A stretch of 64,000 nt of DNA from Morinoia aosen. Taxonomy: Eukaryota; Arthropoda; Malacostraca; Amphipoda; Talitridae. How positions within the stretch are numbered: position 1 is the first letter of the stretch; the number at the start of each line of letters is the position of its first letter. Positions 13,296 to 23,825 of this stretch are shown here, piece by piece. The stretch lies in the NCBI GenBank assembly GCA_030386875.1, contig CM059573.1:28995891-29059890 (forward strand), given 5' to 3'. The notes under the pieces were generated by a model. The model was not told the DNA's origin and made no database searches. It saw nothing but the letters and a program-made list of their open reading frames with translations. Both the position numbers and the translations under genes were made by a program.

Positions 13296-13890
13296 TTTTG
13301 AATAATTTCTTCTGAGGACTTGCTGACATTTTGCAACAAATACTGATCAAGTGTTTCAGGCTTGTTGATGGTCTCAGGTCTTGGAGTTGTGTCCAGGTAT
13401 CTACGGAGAGTAGACGTTGATATTGCCATCCAAACTTCTTGCGAGTCCCATTTGTTCCGGAATTTTTCGTTTGGCCAATCTCAGAGTGTACATTATATTT
13501 GATAGCGAAGGTATGAGATATTCATGTACGTAGAATTTTCGGTTTAGTCACACGGCAAGCTGTCGAAACTTCTTGCTTCTTTTCGTATTGTCGTAGCTCA
13601 AAAGTAATGTTTCTCCTGTCGACGTTTCCAGGTGCAGGTTTTTTCCCCAAAATATTCGTTGTAGTGATGTCAGAGTTACTTAGGTTGATGTTGATTTGGT
13701 CCTTCAGGAGCTTGTACACAGTTTTTTTTACAATCTTCTCCAGAACTTGATTGCGGTATTTCCCCCGAGATAACCAGAGTGCGTTTTATGTTTTCCAACT
13801 CTTCACGTTCTTCTTTCCTTTCGAATCGTTAAAACAAGAGACTATGCTATCTATCTTCTTATTTTGTTCTTCTATCATTGCATTTTGATT
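13296..13890 (-). pseudogene. Probable LINE ORF1-like relic
   Basis: The minus strand between these points reads, in more than one frame, VYKLLKDQININLSNSDI, then RNITFELRQYEKKQEV, KPKILR, HEYLIPSLSNIMYTLRLAKR, SLDGNINVYS and PETLDQYLL. The order (short helix, 'R.I.F.L..Y..K..', 'hEyL.P', 'LDGNI.V') is the layout of the RNA-binding ORF1 protein of many arthropod LINEs. It has stops and at least two frameshifts and no neighbouring reverse transcriptase, so it is dead. The LINE clade cannot be told, and an unrelated host pseudogene is possible. Confidence 0.45.
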
Positions 13891-13899
13891 AGATGTAAT

Positions 13900-15250
13900 G
13901 ATGTTCTTAGCATATTACTACAACAAACTTAGATCCCACAACCGCTGCCAACATTGTAATGTTCCTACATTTTAATCTCACCGATGCCGCGTCATTGTAA
14001 TAGTTGCGTGTTCTGTTCGTATCGTTTAATCGTCGTGACATTTCTTTTCGCCACTTCATTATACTTTCTACTCTTTATTAATCATGATAGAGTGTAATTT
14101 GAGCTGCCACCACCCATGAAGGGATATTTTGTATTTAATTATGTTGTGTTAACTATGATATTTTCAAAAGTCTTCGGTAACGTGTTTAGCCGGATTTCAT
14201 GGCTTCGAACATTCATCTCTTTTCTTTTTACTTACTCATCTCATTATAAAGGGTTAATGAAAGGCACCTTCAATGAAAAGGCATAGGACATTTATGAAAA
14301 TGATATCGCTTACTTGCTTGAATACGCATCCTACATACTTAGAGGTACGAAATCAAGAGCATCTAGATAGACATGGAATGGGGAAATACTCATCTGATTC
14401 GTGGGCGATTGTTGACGGGCTGGCTTCCTGGGGCCTGGTCGCCATTGTTGACGGTTGACGGTTGGTGTTTTAGCACGGCACATTGTCCACAGCTACAGGT
14501 GCAATAGTTGTGAGGACTCTATTCGGTACGTCGGTATTTTATAATTAACAAGTTGAGTATTGAATATTTCAGCGCAAACAGCCTCAAGGCCGTAGCGCAC
14601 AAAAAGCGCTCTCTCTCGTTCGTCCTTTCACAACGATCGCCTCCCCTCAACTGCCCTCAGCCCGCCAAAATGAGGTTTCCCGATTTCTCAAACTCCTTTC
14701 CAGACAACGAAAGAGGCGGGTTTTTTGATGAAGTGTTCATTTCGGACGTTGTGTGGTAATACTGAAACATTTCGTACGAAAGCTCAGTCATGCTGATGAT
14801 CGAAAGCTTGCTTATTTCAAAAATTTTCTTATCTGTGAACATAAGAGAATAGAAATCATGAACTGCTAGTCAGCGTAGCAAAACACGACTTCTCGTGTGT
14901 CTATTTTCCGTGTTGAAAGTCTGTGTCTCTGAAGCGTTGGATATTTTTATTTCAGAGGAGAGGGTCCCAAAGGCACGAGTTACGGTATCGCTCATATGGA
15001 ATTAACCAAATTGATCAGAAATTTTCAATACTCGTTGTACAATAAATACCAGCGCTACGCGCCCAATTAACCTTGGACTGAGACGGAGTACCGTTTAGAA
15101 ACCACTACCGGAACCACTTGCCGAACGACATTTTTACCTTAAATTTCTAAGATAATTCTTAAGCTAGTGCGCGTAAAAAATGCAAATTTATCTCTAACTG
15201 AAGCTTATGAAATTTTATGTGCATCCATATAGTACATGAGTTATTAGTTT
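13900..15250. other. No recognisable feature
   Basis: Only short unassigned open frames are present, with a small local duplication of ATTGTTGACGG around 14,408-14,460. No family match was found. Confidence 0.4.
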
Positions 15251-15255
15251 TTCTA

Positions 15256-15600
15256 GGGGAGCCTGGAAGAGGAGCGAAACTCCGTTCACCGTATTCAATC
15301 GATTTTCGTGATAACACCCATTTTGATAATGCTCTTAGCTTTACACTATTGCACCTGGATACTATAAATAAGTCTCAATTTAAAAATTGAAACATTTTTA
15401 CACGTTTGAACAGATACCATAAACTTAGCCACGAAGGAAGGCAGAATGCTGGAAGAGGAAAGAGAAGAAGGGGGAGCGCAGCTCCATTTGTATCGTCGTA
15501 TTCAGTCAATTTTCGTAAATTCCCACTTCTACTTCTACTTTGTTGCATCTAGAAACATCAAATAATGTTTTAACTCAAAGTTTATAGCTTTGTTGAACTC
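15256..15600. repeat. Diverged direct repeat, two copies of about 150 bp
   Basis: A block starting CTGGAAGAGGA and continuing with CGTATTCARTCRATTTTCGT, TTGCAYCT and an A/T-rich tail occurs at about 15,264-15,400 and again at about 15,450-15,580, with many differences. It is probably an old tandem duplication or two copies of one short element. Confidence 0.45.
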
Positions 15601-15711
15601 TTAACGTAAAAAGTTCAAATTTTTTCTTTGTTTATGCAGGGGCCAAGTGTGTTGCTTCTGTCACCTTTCTGTTCAAGTAGTTTTTGGAAGAACACATGTG
15701 ATGAAACACAG

Positions 15712-15999
15712 CAAGTGGCTAGGGGTTCTGCCGCCGTGCGGGAGACCCGGGATCGATACTCGGCGCTGGCGGTGGCGATTTTCTCTGTTGGGTATAGGAG
15801 AAAAATTCCAAGCACAATACCTCACTCCACCCAGGTGTCTGAAATGGGTACCGGTCTTGACCGGGGGAAAGCGTCATGGCGTCCTGGCGTTAGTTATAAG
15901 ACATTTGAAAATCCAATGTACAAGGTGATATGTATCAGGCTTGATTGGAAATAAAGCATCCGTAGATGCCTTCATTATTATTATTATTATTATTATTGT
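15712..15999 (+). mobile_element. tRNA-derived SINE, copy 1
   Basis: The head resembles a tRNA: an A box (TGGCTAGGGGTT) is followed about 30 bp later by a degenerate B box (GGATCGATACT). A body of about 200 bp then ends in (ATT)n at about 15,973-16,000. The sequence is nearly identical to the copy at 19,317-19,600, apart from scattered changes. SINEs are transcribed by RNA polymerase III from these two boxes and move with LINE machinery. Open frames across the copy are shared between copies only because the element is shared, and are not genes. Confidence 0.9.
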
Positions 16000-16542
16000 T
16001 AAACTAATGTTGTAGGTCGTTATAAAATTGTCTTTTCCGCTCATTTACCGGCAAATTTTCTCAATGCGTGCAGTAAACTGTGTGTGCTTTGACTGTTTGC
16101 TTAACTTTCACCACAAATCACATGGAAGTTCATACGGAAAATTATGCGCAGCAACATTAAATAATGAGGGTTCAACAATTCGCTGTAAGTTGAAGACGAG
16201 TCCGTTTGGAGGTCAAAGTAACCCAGATTCACGATGCATGATTTTAATGTTTCCGAAAGGTATGAAGGGTTTCTAGACCAAGAAAATGAAAATCGAATTG
16301 TATAAAATCGTCGCTCTCTGCTTGTTGTTTCACACGTACAGCTGTCGGAAGCCACGCGGTGTTACGCGTAACTCTTGTTAATACTTCACAGCCTAACACA
16401 GGTATGTAAGTTTGGTGCATTGCCCACGTATCTTGTGAGTCATCCGTTTTTTGAACTTTTCATGCTACTCGAGTGATGTGATGCGGGACTCGCGTGTCAC
16501 TTGCGGTTCATTTGTGTGATGATCTAACCTAATAAAACCCGT

Positions 16543-16605
16543 TTTTATTTATATATTTGTTTGTATATTCATTTATATATTTATTTATACATTTGTTCGG
16601 TGTCC
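16543..16605. repeat. AT-rich (TTTATATA)-type simple repeat
   Basis: Irregular runs of TTTATATATTTG and TTTATTTATAC occur here. This is low-complexity sequence with no further structure. Confidence 0.6.
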
Positions 16606-18017
16606 GCTTCTTAACAAACATGTGATGCATATTTATTTGTTTGGTATCCGTTGCGCTTTCGTCTGAGTTTGCGGTATCATGGATACAGAATTCCTCAGTG
16701 TAACACAAAAAGATCGCCAAACATATCCATTGATATGTTTGACATTTTATCGTCCGGTTAGGATAGGAAAGGTTAACATGTGTTGGGTCAGCACAGGTTA
16801 GGTATCGTTGACGGAATTTTTTCACGGTCCACCTAGCTAACGATGACATTGTCCATGGAATTTCCACGGGTCCTGCTACTACCTAATAATACCCTTGTCT
16901 TATTGTTTCTAGTTCGCTTGTTCCATTTCTCTGTCACTATCATAAGGATAGTTATGATGACCGTATTTGTGATTCAAGTTTCACCAGTGCACGAGTACAA
17001 GAATGCATTTTATCACCGGTTCTGTTAGGATGGATATATTTGTTTGTCTTCCACATCTGAAAAATTGGGAAACTATGTTAATGAACAATATTATTGTGAT
17101 TTATAGCAGACGCTATGGAAGTTAGTGGTAAGTGAGCTTGTATGGTTATTTATACTTATATAGGTATTTTCCACCTCATAAATTGGAAAACTTTACCTAT
17201 ATCAAGCATTTTGTTTGTCAATACCTACACATTAAAGCGTACCAATGCCGAATATTTTATATCGGGTCTCATGTGTTTGGCGCACGGTGCTAAAATTAAC
17301 TTCAAATTTACATTTTTATGTAAAAAGACTATAAACTAATAGTTTTTTAGTAATAAACATTAATCTTTTTCTCCTTAGTAATACTGAAAAAAACACAGAT
17401 TAGGTCATCTATGAGAGTCAAATGCTGAGAGGAAGGATCTTCAACTAATTCTGGACCAGTGCGAAGCGCTGGTCACGGTGGGTAAAGAAATATTCAAGTT
17501 TGCGTTCTATCAGTATTACATGTGTGAAAATAACTTTGAAAGCTTACAAATAAAAAAGCTATAAGTTTCTCCAAAAAAGGGTGGTGATGTTCGAATTCTA
17601 TAGACTAAATTCAATGGGAAAATTGTAATTAAATTGAAATTTAGTGCCGCATGCCAAACACGAAAGCTCTTTTTATACTTTGATGTTGTTTATTAATTTA
17701 ATAATTCAAAATTTGGGTTGTTATACCCATAGATGTATACATTTATACGCTTGAATGAATATGTTCCTTGTTCTGCAACGTATCTACACATCCAGCATTG
17801 CAAAATAATTCAGATTCAAGTATTTATAAGGTTTCGCGTCATTCGTCAGTAAATTATTTGCATGATTATTCTATCAGCAATCATAACTAGCATGTTATCA
17901 TGCAATTAATTTTTTGAGTAATTTCCTGGAGTTATTATAAAACAGTATTAAATCAAGTTAAATCATTGTGTGGGGAAATATATTCCAGGGAAATCAAAAG
18001 TATGTATTGCATGACAG
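16606..18017. other. No recognisable feature
   Basis: This is AT-rich sequence with short unassigned frames only. Confidence 0.4.
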
Positions 18018-18780
18018 TGTACGGAAGAACTTGTACCCAACTTTTTAATTGATTGTATCTCCGCTTTAAATTAACATATTTCAATTGTCTTCCTTTCACA
18101 ATGTAGTGAAATTAATTTTCTTTTCGAATAATTGAAGTTTTTGAAAATCGGCTGAATAACCACTTTACAATAATCAATTGACTGAAAGCGGTAGAAAAAT
18201 TAAAGGTTTAAAGGAAAAGTTTTAAAAACAACACTGGTGTTCTGCTTCATTTCTCAATACCTACTGTTAAGAATGATTTTGCAATGATGTATTCTACATA
18301 CCACCAAGTATGTATCACCTCCATCATTAATAATTCTTCGACAATGAATTAAAGAAGTGTTTCAAGAACTGAAAGAAAACGGGGAAATAACCCGCAAACT
18401 CTTCGTTCAATTGTTGCTAGAAGTAATACTTGCCATGAGAGAAATATAGGGTATGTCAAAGGATACTAAATTACTTCACTTATTTAAACGTTATTTAAGG
18501 TGAGATTTATTGCTCCTTTAATGTTCATTTTTCTGAAAGTACAGAATAAGGAAGAATATCAATATTGTTTCAAAAACTTTTCTTTTGAACAATTAGTTTT
18601 TCTACCCCTTTCAGTAAATCAATCATTGAAAAGTGGTTATTCAGCCGATTTAAAAAAAAACTTATATTATTCGGGAACGAAAAGAAATTTACTACATTGT
18701 GAGAAAAAATTTAAATATTTTTATTTGAAGCGGAGATATAATCAATTAAAAAGTCGGATACATTTTTGTGGGACACCCGG
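18018..18780 (+). mobile_element. Mariner/Tc1-like MITE, copy 1, with transposase tail
   Basis: The right end reads GGGACACCCGG followed by TA; its inverse starts CCGGGTGTCCC. The inner part AATCAATTAAAAAGT pairs with ACTTTTTAATTGATT at about 18,040, so about 50 bp of terminal inverted repeat is visible. The extreme left terminus is diverged. The interior (about 18,320-18,450, plus) matches the copy at 37.3 kb and carries the same relic of a transposase C-terminus, broken by stops. The flanking TA on the right fits mariner/Tc1 insertion. It is an internally deleted, non-autonomous element. Confidence 0.75.
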
Positions 18781-18784
18781 TATA

Positions 18785-19310
18785 TAAATAAACATAATTA
18801 GATGAAATATTCCCAGTTGTACAGCTATTTAAGAAGCAAAATTTGAGGTAACCACAGTCATAAAATAGCGCAGCGCTTTTGTGACGCTAAGATTGCAACT
18901 GCTGCCGACTCAAGACTAGCCACTGCTGTTTGTTTGGCCGTCTATCCTGCAAGGATAAGCTATCAGCAGCCAGAGACTCGCAACTGCTCTGCTCAGCCCT
19001 GCTCCACTGCTGCTTGTCTGGCAACGGCCTAAGACACAAAGATGAACACAGCACAATAAGGAAATGGGAAACGTACTACGTATCTAGACTACCATGTTAT
19101 ACTTTAATACGAGCTACTCCATAAGGAAAATAAATACGCGCTGTATTCCAAAACGTTTCCTCGCAATACTTGACCACTGTGGATCGTATTGTTCTTGCGT
19201 AGCCTCGCACATTATTGACTCATGTTGATATGGAACCTCGATATTTCTGTAATCTTACCTCTACACGAGTGTTTTTTGTTGACTTCGAACTCGCTCCGTC
19301 TTTGCTTCTC
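18785..19310. other. No recognisable feature
   Basis: The region includes a GC-richer patch (18,870-19,040) rich in CTGCT repeats, with no identifiable gene or element. Confidence 0.4.
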
Positions 19311-19316
19311 GCCATA

Positions 19317-19600
19317 GCAATGTGGCTAGAGGTTCTGCCGCCGTGCGGCAGACCCGGGTTCGAAACTCGGCGCTGGAGGTGGCGATTTTCTCTGTTGGGT
19401 ATAGGAGAAAAATTCCAAGCACAACACCCCATTCTACCCAGGTGTCTGAAATGGGTACCGGTCTTGACCGGGGGAAAGCGTCATGGCGTCCTGGCGTTAG
19501 ATATAAGGCATTTGAAAATCCAATGTACTAGGTGATATGTATCAGGCTTGATTGGAAATAAAGCATCCGTAGATGCATTCATTATTATTACAATTATTAT
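19317..19600 (+). mobile_element. tRNA-derived SINE, copy 2
   Basis: This is the better-preserved copy. The A box TGGCTAGAGGTT is at 19,323-19,334 and the B box GGTTCGAAACT at about 19,358-19,368. A body shared with copy 1 and an ATT-type tail at 19,579-19,600 follow. The B box is close to the tRNA consensus GGTTCGANTCC, so this copy may still have had a working pol III promoter when it inserted. Its 3' half and the flanking DNA were later duplicated (next entry). Confidence 0.92.
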
Positions 19601-19861
19601 TCTCTGTTCCGCCTTCTTCAGTTGGTATTCGGAAATGGTGCACCATTCTATGTGTCTGAAATGGGTACCGGTCTTGACCAGGGGAAAGCGTCATGGCGTC
19701 CTGGCGTTAGATATAAGGCATTTGAAAATTCAATGTACTAGGTGATATGTATCAGGCTTGATTGGAAATAAAGCATCCGTAGATGCATTCATTATTATTA
19801 TAATTATTATTCTCTGTTCCGCCTTCTTCAGTTGGTATTCGGAAATGGTGCACTAATCTAT
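19442..19861 (+). repeat. 210-bp tandem duplication spanning SINE 3' half and flank
   Basis: The segment beginning TGTCTGAAATGGGTACCGGT at 19,443 recurs at 19,653 with an offset of exactly 210 bp, and the downstream flank GTTGGTATTCGGAAATGGTG recurs at 19,621 and 19,831. The two units are nearly identical, with a few substitutions. The junction therefore joins non-SINE flank directly to mid-SINE sequence, which dates the duplication after the SINE insertion. Confidence 0.92.
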
Positions 19862-19918
19862 GTACCATTCCTCTGGCACACCGGCATTGGACTGTAATGA
19901 TACTCGAGTACCCTGGTG

Positions 19919-21755
19919 GCGCTCGTGGCAGACGCTAGGTGCAGCACCCATTCTATCACCGCCACCATCACACACCTCCACCCCCTGTTATGCATGCCAG
20001 ATACCGCTATTCCACAGACCATTATTTATCGAAACTACCCGTTTATCTAGATAAAAAACTGCAATAGAACAATTTATACATTTATATATGGCTCTTGTAA
20101 TTGTCATTGTAAGTTGAAAGAATGCCATTGGTGTTTCATTCTATTGCGGAAATATAAGATAATAGATATTGAGCGACCGAACCTCAGTGACACCGAACGA
20201 ACTAACTTGAGAGTCAGTAGTATATACAGACTGTTCGAGACTGTTCGTTTTGTGTCACAATATTTCGTTGTCATGCATTTGATCTCGTTTATCAAGTTGT
20301 CCTTCTCTTCACTATATAGGTGTTTTATCTACAATCTCTTTTAGCTAATTTTTATATTTATTTCTCGAAACAAAGTGTAAAACCCTGCAGTGCTGCTAGT
20401 TGTTATGGCAGAGGTCTACAAAGACTACCTCAAACAGCGCATTCTGGATTTTTCTCTAAAGAAAAACAACAACACTAAACAATTTAGCCTCATTCCGTGA
20501 CTGCTATCTCTTAAGTGCATATTTGAAGTTTGAGCTCAATAGAGGACGCTGTGTACAAGGTAGATCTCACAATTAGAGTGTGCACTTGCCCTTATGGATC
20601 GACAGGTCGTGCATGCAAGCACCACGTTGCATGCGCACAATACAGCGCTTAACACCTTCCACGGAACTTTTGCAACTGCTCTTCACTGCGCAGATATCTT
20701 GCTGTTGTAGCAGTCGAAGAAGAAAAGTGCCTACGAATGACTTCTTTAAGGATTTCATAACAACAAAAAGTAACTGTGACTGTATACCTATTCTTGGGGA
20801 TGATCCACCGAAAGCTCCTAATATGGTGCAAGTAGTTTTCATCCAGTATCCTGTGCCTGTAGAAGTGGCATTATTGACTCTGCCCTGCAGGATACTTCTA
20901 ATTAAAGGAGACTTCATTTGAGCGGCATTCGACATTAGAACTGTTCATAAATGCTCTAGGTTTGCTAGATTGATGTGAGGTTAGAGAGGAATTGCAGTGT
21001 ATTAGGTTGAGATAAAGAAAAATTATAACTGAATCACAAATAGCAACTTTTCTTCACACTGCAGGCAGCACAATTTTTAACAAGAGATCCCTTGGCTGAA
21101 AAATTGTGTGCCAACCGACAAGTGTGGCAAAGAGAAAGGCTAGAGTCTTACTAGGAAAGGTTGCACTATTCACAAGCGGTGGCATTTCCAACACTAGGAG
21201 AATTTGACTAGGCAAAAATATCAATAAAGATAAGGCTAATGATAAATTCTTTAAAAACTAACGATGAATACTGTGTTCTCTTTTCTTATTTCCCTTATAT
21301 ACATATAAACTAACATCAGCCAGCAGATAGCAATTAGACTAACTTAATTATGTAATAACAAAAAACGATAGCTTTCTCAACAAAATTATTTACTTTGCAG
21401 GACGACGACCTATTGTGACACAAAACGAACCGTCTCGAACAGTATGTTTTTCATATTAACTCTCCGGTTAGTTCGTTGCAGTGTCACTGAAGTTCGGTTG
21501 GTCAATACTTATAATTTTAATATTTCCGCAATAGAATGAAATACCAATGGCATTCTCTCAACTTACAATGAAAATTACAAGAGCCATATATAAATGTATA
21601 AATTGTACTATTGCAGTTTTTATCTAGATAAACGGGTAGTTTCGATATATAATGGTCGGTAGAATGGCGGTATCACAGGTGCAGAGGTGGTGGTGGTGGT
21701 GTGTGATGGTGGCGGTGATAAAATGGGTACTGGACCTAGCTTTTGCCACGAGCGC
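19919..21755 (+). mobile_element. MULE-type transposon, ~355-bp TIRs, 9-bp TSD
   Basis: The 9-bp direct repeat ACCCTGGTG flanks the element exactly (19,910-19,918 and 21,756-21,764). The ends begin GCGCTCGTGGCA and form inverted arms at 19,919-20,277 and about 21,400-21,755. Weaker matching extends further in on the right. A 9-bp TSD, long TIRs and an internal SWIM finger are together the signature of Mutator-like elements. The loop (20,278-21,399) keeps only the end of a transposase. The TIRs share a terminus and a motif (GCATGCCAGATACCGC) with the palindrome at 40.7-43.4 kb, so both belong to one family. Confidence 0.9.
20404..20650 (+). pseudogene. MULE transposase remnant with SWIM zinc finger
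   Basis: The plus strand encodes VYKDYLKQRILDF at about 20,416-20,454. In another frame, at about 20,550-20,645, it encodes VYKVDLTIRVCTCPYGSTG followed by RACKHHVACAQY. The pattern CTC...CKH with the preceding beta-strand is the SWIM-type zinc finger (CxCx(n)CxH), which in MULE transposases lies after the catalytic domain and helps bind DNA. The two pieces are separated by a stop and a frameshift, and a stop follows soon after the finger. The DDE catalytic domain is absent. This is a dead C-terminal remnant lying between the TIRs, as expected for an internally deleted MULE. Confidence 0.75.
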
Positions 21756-21789
21756 ACCCTGGTGCGATGAGGCATGCTGGTGCGGGTAG

Positions 21790-22330
21790 CACAGGGTCCA
21801 ATCTCGCAGGATTTCTACACCGCCCAGCCCTCTCCCTCTACCTCCAAGCAGCTACAGCACCACCGCCAAGCAGTCACAAAAATGTTAGGTTAAATTAATT
21901 TAGGTTAGGTTAAGTTAAGTTAAGTTAAGTTAAGAGGTTAGGTTAAGTTAGGTTAGGTTAGTTTAGGTTAGGTTAGGCTAGGCCAAGTTCAGTTAGTTTT
22001 AAGGTTAACTTAAAAAAGTTTATAAATACCTGTTTTTGCGCGCCAAAATGGAGGGTCGAATAGCCAAACACCAGCGGTCGCTGTAAAATCTTATTATAAT
22101 GATTGAATACAGGTTAACTTTGGTATTAGGCTGTAGTATCCACTTACTAAGTACTTGTAGTGGTTATAATGCAGTGAATAATAATAAATGTATAACGAAC
22201 AGATAATTTAATAAACCTCAGTAGTACTACATAGTTGAATAATTGGCGCGAATGGCAACTTTATGTAGCTACTCGGAGGTGGAGGGAGAGGGTTGGGCCG
22301 TGTAGAAATCCTGCGAGATTGGACCCTGTG
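21790..22330. mobile_element. MITE 'E', left copy, with TTAGG-type array
   Basis: Both ends carry the same inverted repeat, CACAGGGTCCAATCTCGCAG, continuing through GATTTCTACAC and a C/T-rich tract for about 70 bp. The interior holds a degenerate TTAGG array (21,883-21,983). It is followed after about 11 bp by an inverted partner copy (22,342-22,848), so the pair forms a palindrome of about 1.06 kb. There is no coding potential. The CAGGG-type terminus is hAT-like, but no convincing TSD was seen, so the superfamily is open. Confidence 0.7.
21883..21983 (+). repeat. Degenerate insect-telomere-type (TTAGG)n array
   Basis: Runs of TTAGGTTAGG are mixed with TTAAG variants over about 100 bp. TTAGG is the common insect telomere unit. 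Here it sits inside a MITE, not at a chromosome end. Confidence 0.8.
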
Positions 22331-22341
22331 CGTGCGGGTAG

Positions 22342-22848
22342 CACAGACTCTATTCTCGCCAGATTTGGACGCCGCCCACCCCCCTCCCTCCACCTCCGTG
22401 TTGCTACATCAAGCTGCCATTCGCGCCAATTGTTTAACTATGTAGTACTACTGAGGTTTATTAGCCTATCTGTTCGTTATACAGTTATTATTAATCACTG
22501 CAGTAAAAACACTACAAGTACTTAGTAAGTGGATAGTACAGCGGAATACCGAAGTTAACATGCATTAAATAATTATAATAAGTTATGACAACGACCCCAG
22601 GTGTTTGGCCATTCGACCCTCCATCTCGGCACTCAAGAACAGGCATTTTCAAACTTTTTAAACTTAACTTAAACTAACTGAACTTGGCCTAACCTAACCC
22701 AACCTAACCTAACTTAACCTAACCTACTTAGCCAACTTAAGTTAACTTAACCTAACCTAAATTACCCTAACCTAACATTTCTGTAGCAGCACGGAGATGG
22801 AGGGAGAGGGGTCGGTGGCGTCCAAATCTGGCGAGATTGGAGTCTGTG
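22342..22848. mobile_element. MITE 'E', right copy, inverted relative to the left copy
   Basis: The inverted ends are CACAGACTCTATTCTCGCC and its counterpart GGCGAGATTGGAGTCTGTG. The interior is the reverse complement of the left copy at roughly 80-85% by eye, including the blocks with GTAGTACTACTGAGGTTTAT and ACTACAAGTACTTAGTAAG. The telomere-like array therefore appears here as CCTAA. Confidence 0.7.
22686..22777 (-). repeat. Degenerate (CCTAA)n array, inverse of the left one
   Basis: CCTAACCTAA runs with CTTAA variants mirror the array at 21,883-21,983 across the palindrome centre. Confidence 0.8.
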
Positions 22849-23185
22849 CGTGTGGGTACTGGTGCTGTGACGCGTATGGTGAGGTCATTCGATACTTGTT
22901 ATACTACAGTAGTGCCCCAGTATAGTGTTACGTCTTGTGCTGTGGTCCGTCGGTTCCGTAAAACACAGGTGCAATATAGGACGCTGGTGCACGGTGGTGT
23001 GCTGGTGCTGGGTACGGGTGCTGTTGTGTCTATGGTATTCTGGTCTGCAGGTCCCGAGTAGACTAGCTCTCTGATGCTGTTGCGCATTGTGCTTTGGTGC
23101 ATTGGTTCCGCATTGCACTTGTGCGCTGAGGTTGGCGCTGGGTGCTGGAGTTGCAATGCGCATGGTGCCCAGCATACCGGAGCTC
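22849..23185 (+). repeat. Degenerate GT-rich minisatellite
   Basis: Loose repeats of a 20-35-bp unit built on GGTGCTG, GGTGCGYTG and TTCCGTATTGC run through this region. Similar units lie left of the MULE (about 19,840-19,910) and between the MULE and the MITE pair (21,756-21,789). The MULE and the MITE pair therefore seem to have inserted into one pre-existing array. Confidence 0.6.
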
Positions 23186-23820
23186 TTACCAGCGGCCAAC
23201 CAAGCTCTTACGTGCAGCCCCCCCACGCACTCGTAGCAATAGACCTCTTTCAGTTGTGAACTTGTGAGGCCCGGTTTATTTACCTCCTCGTAACCTTTCT
23301 TCTGGATCCTTCTCGAAAGCTCCGCGCTCATTCCCGCGCCTTTGACAAACCCGAGGTCCTCGCTCTCATTTCTTCGCTTCAACATTTAGATTTTATCGGC
23401 ACATCTCTTACCCTTATCTCTTAGTCTCATATACCTTTGAATTTAGCATAGAATTTGCATCACTTATATTTTATGATTCAATTATTATTCCTACAAAGTT
23501 TGTTCAAGGATTCTTTCCCCCCATTTCACCCCCACACGTTAGGGAGGCGGCTTTTCACACTTCCCCCCAACTGTACCCCTATGAGGCGTAAGACTACCAT
23601 TCTCCCAAAGTAACGCCGTTTTTTCGCTCGCTTTAATACAATTTAAAAAATTTATTTACCCCATGCGATATAGAAGTAGATTGTTTCTCAAGTATAGTAC
23701 AATAGTCAAATTTGAGTATAGCTACTTGTGGGCCCGAATAAGTTCAGTGACTTTGAGGGCATCCTACCACCAATGCTTTTCTATTCAAAGGTGTACATAC
23801 AATTATATTTCACTTAATTC
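23186..23820. other. No recognisable feature
   Basis: Short unassigned frames only. A C-rich patch at 23,515-23,600 shows no family resemblance. Confidence 0.4.
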
Positions 23821-23825
23821 ACTTA

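Noticed and set aside
15628-15954. Overlapping open frames shared with 19,215-19,535
   Set aside because: The shared peptide comes from two copies of one SINE, whose head has pol III boxes; not a protein family.
19317-19390. Possible tRNA gene
   Set aside because: A and B boxes are present but the arms do not fold as a full tRNA, and the sequence continues into a SINE body with an ATT tail.
20580-20921. 113-residue open frame as a gene
   Set aside because: It lies in a different frame from the recognisable SWIM finger, inside the loop of a deleted MULE, and matches nothing itself.
21883-22777. Telomere fusion site
   Set aside because: The orientation fits, but both arrays lie inside inverted MITE copies with their own TIRs, which explains the arrangement more simply.
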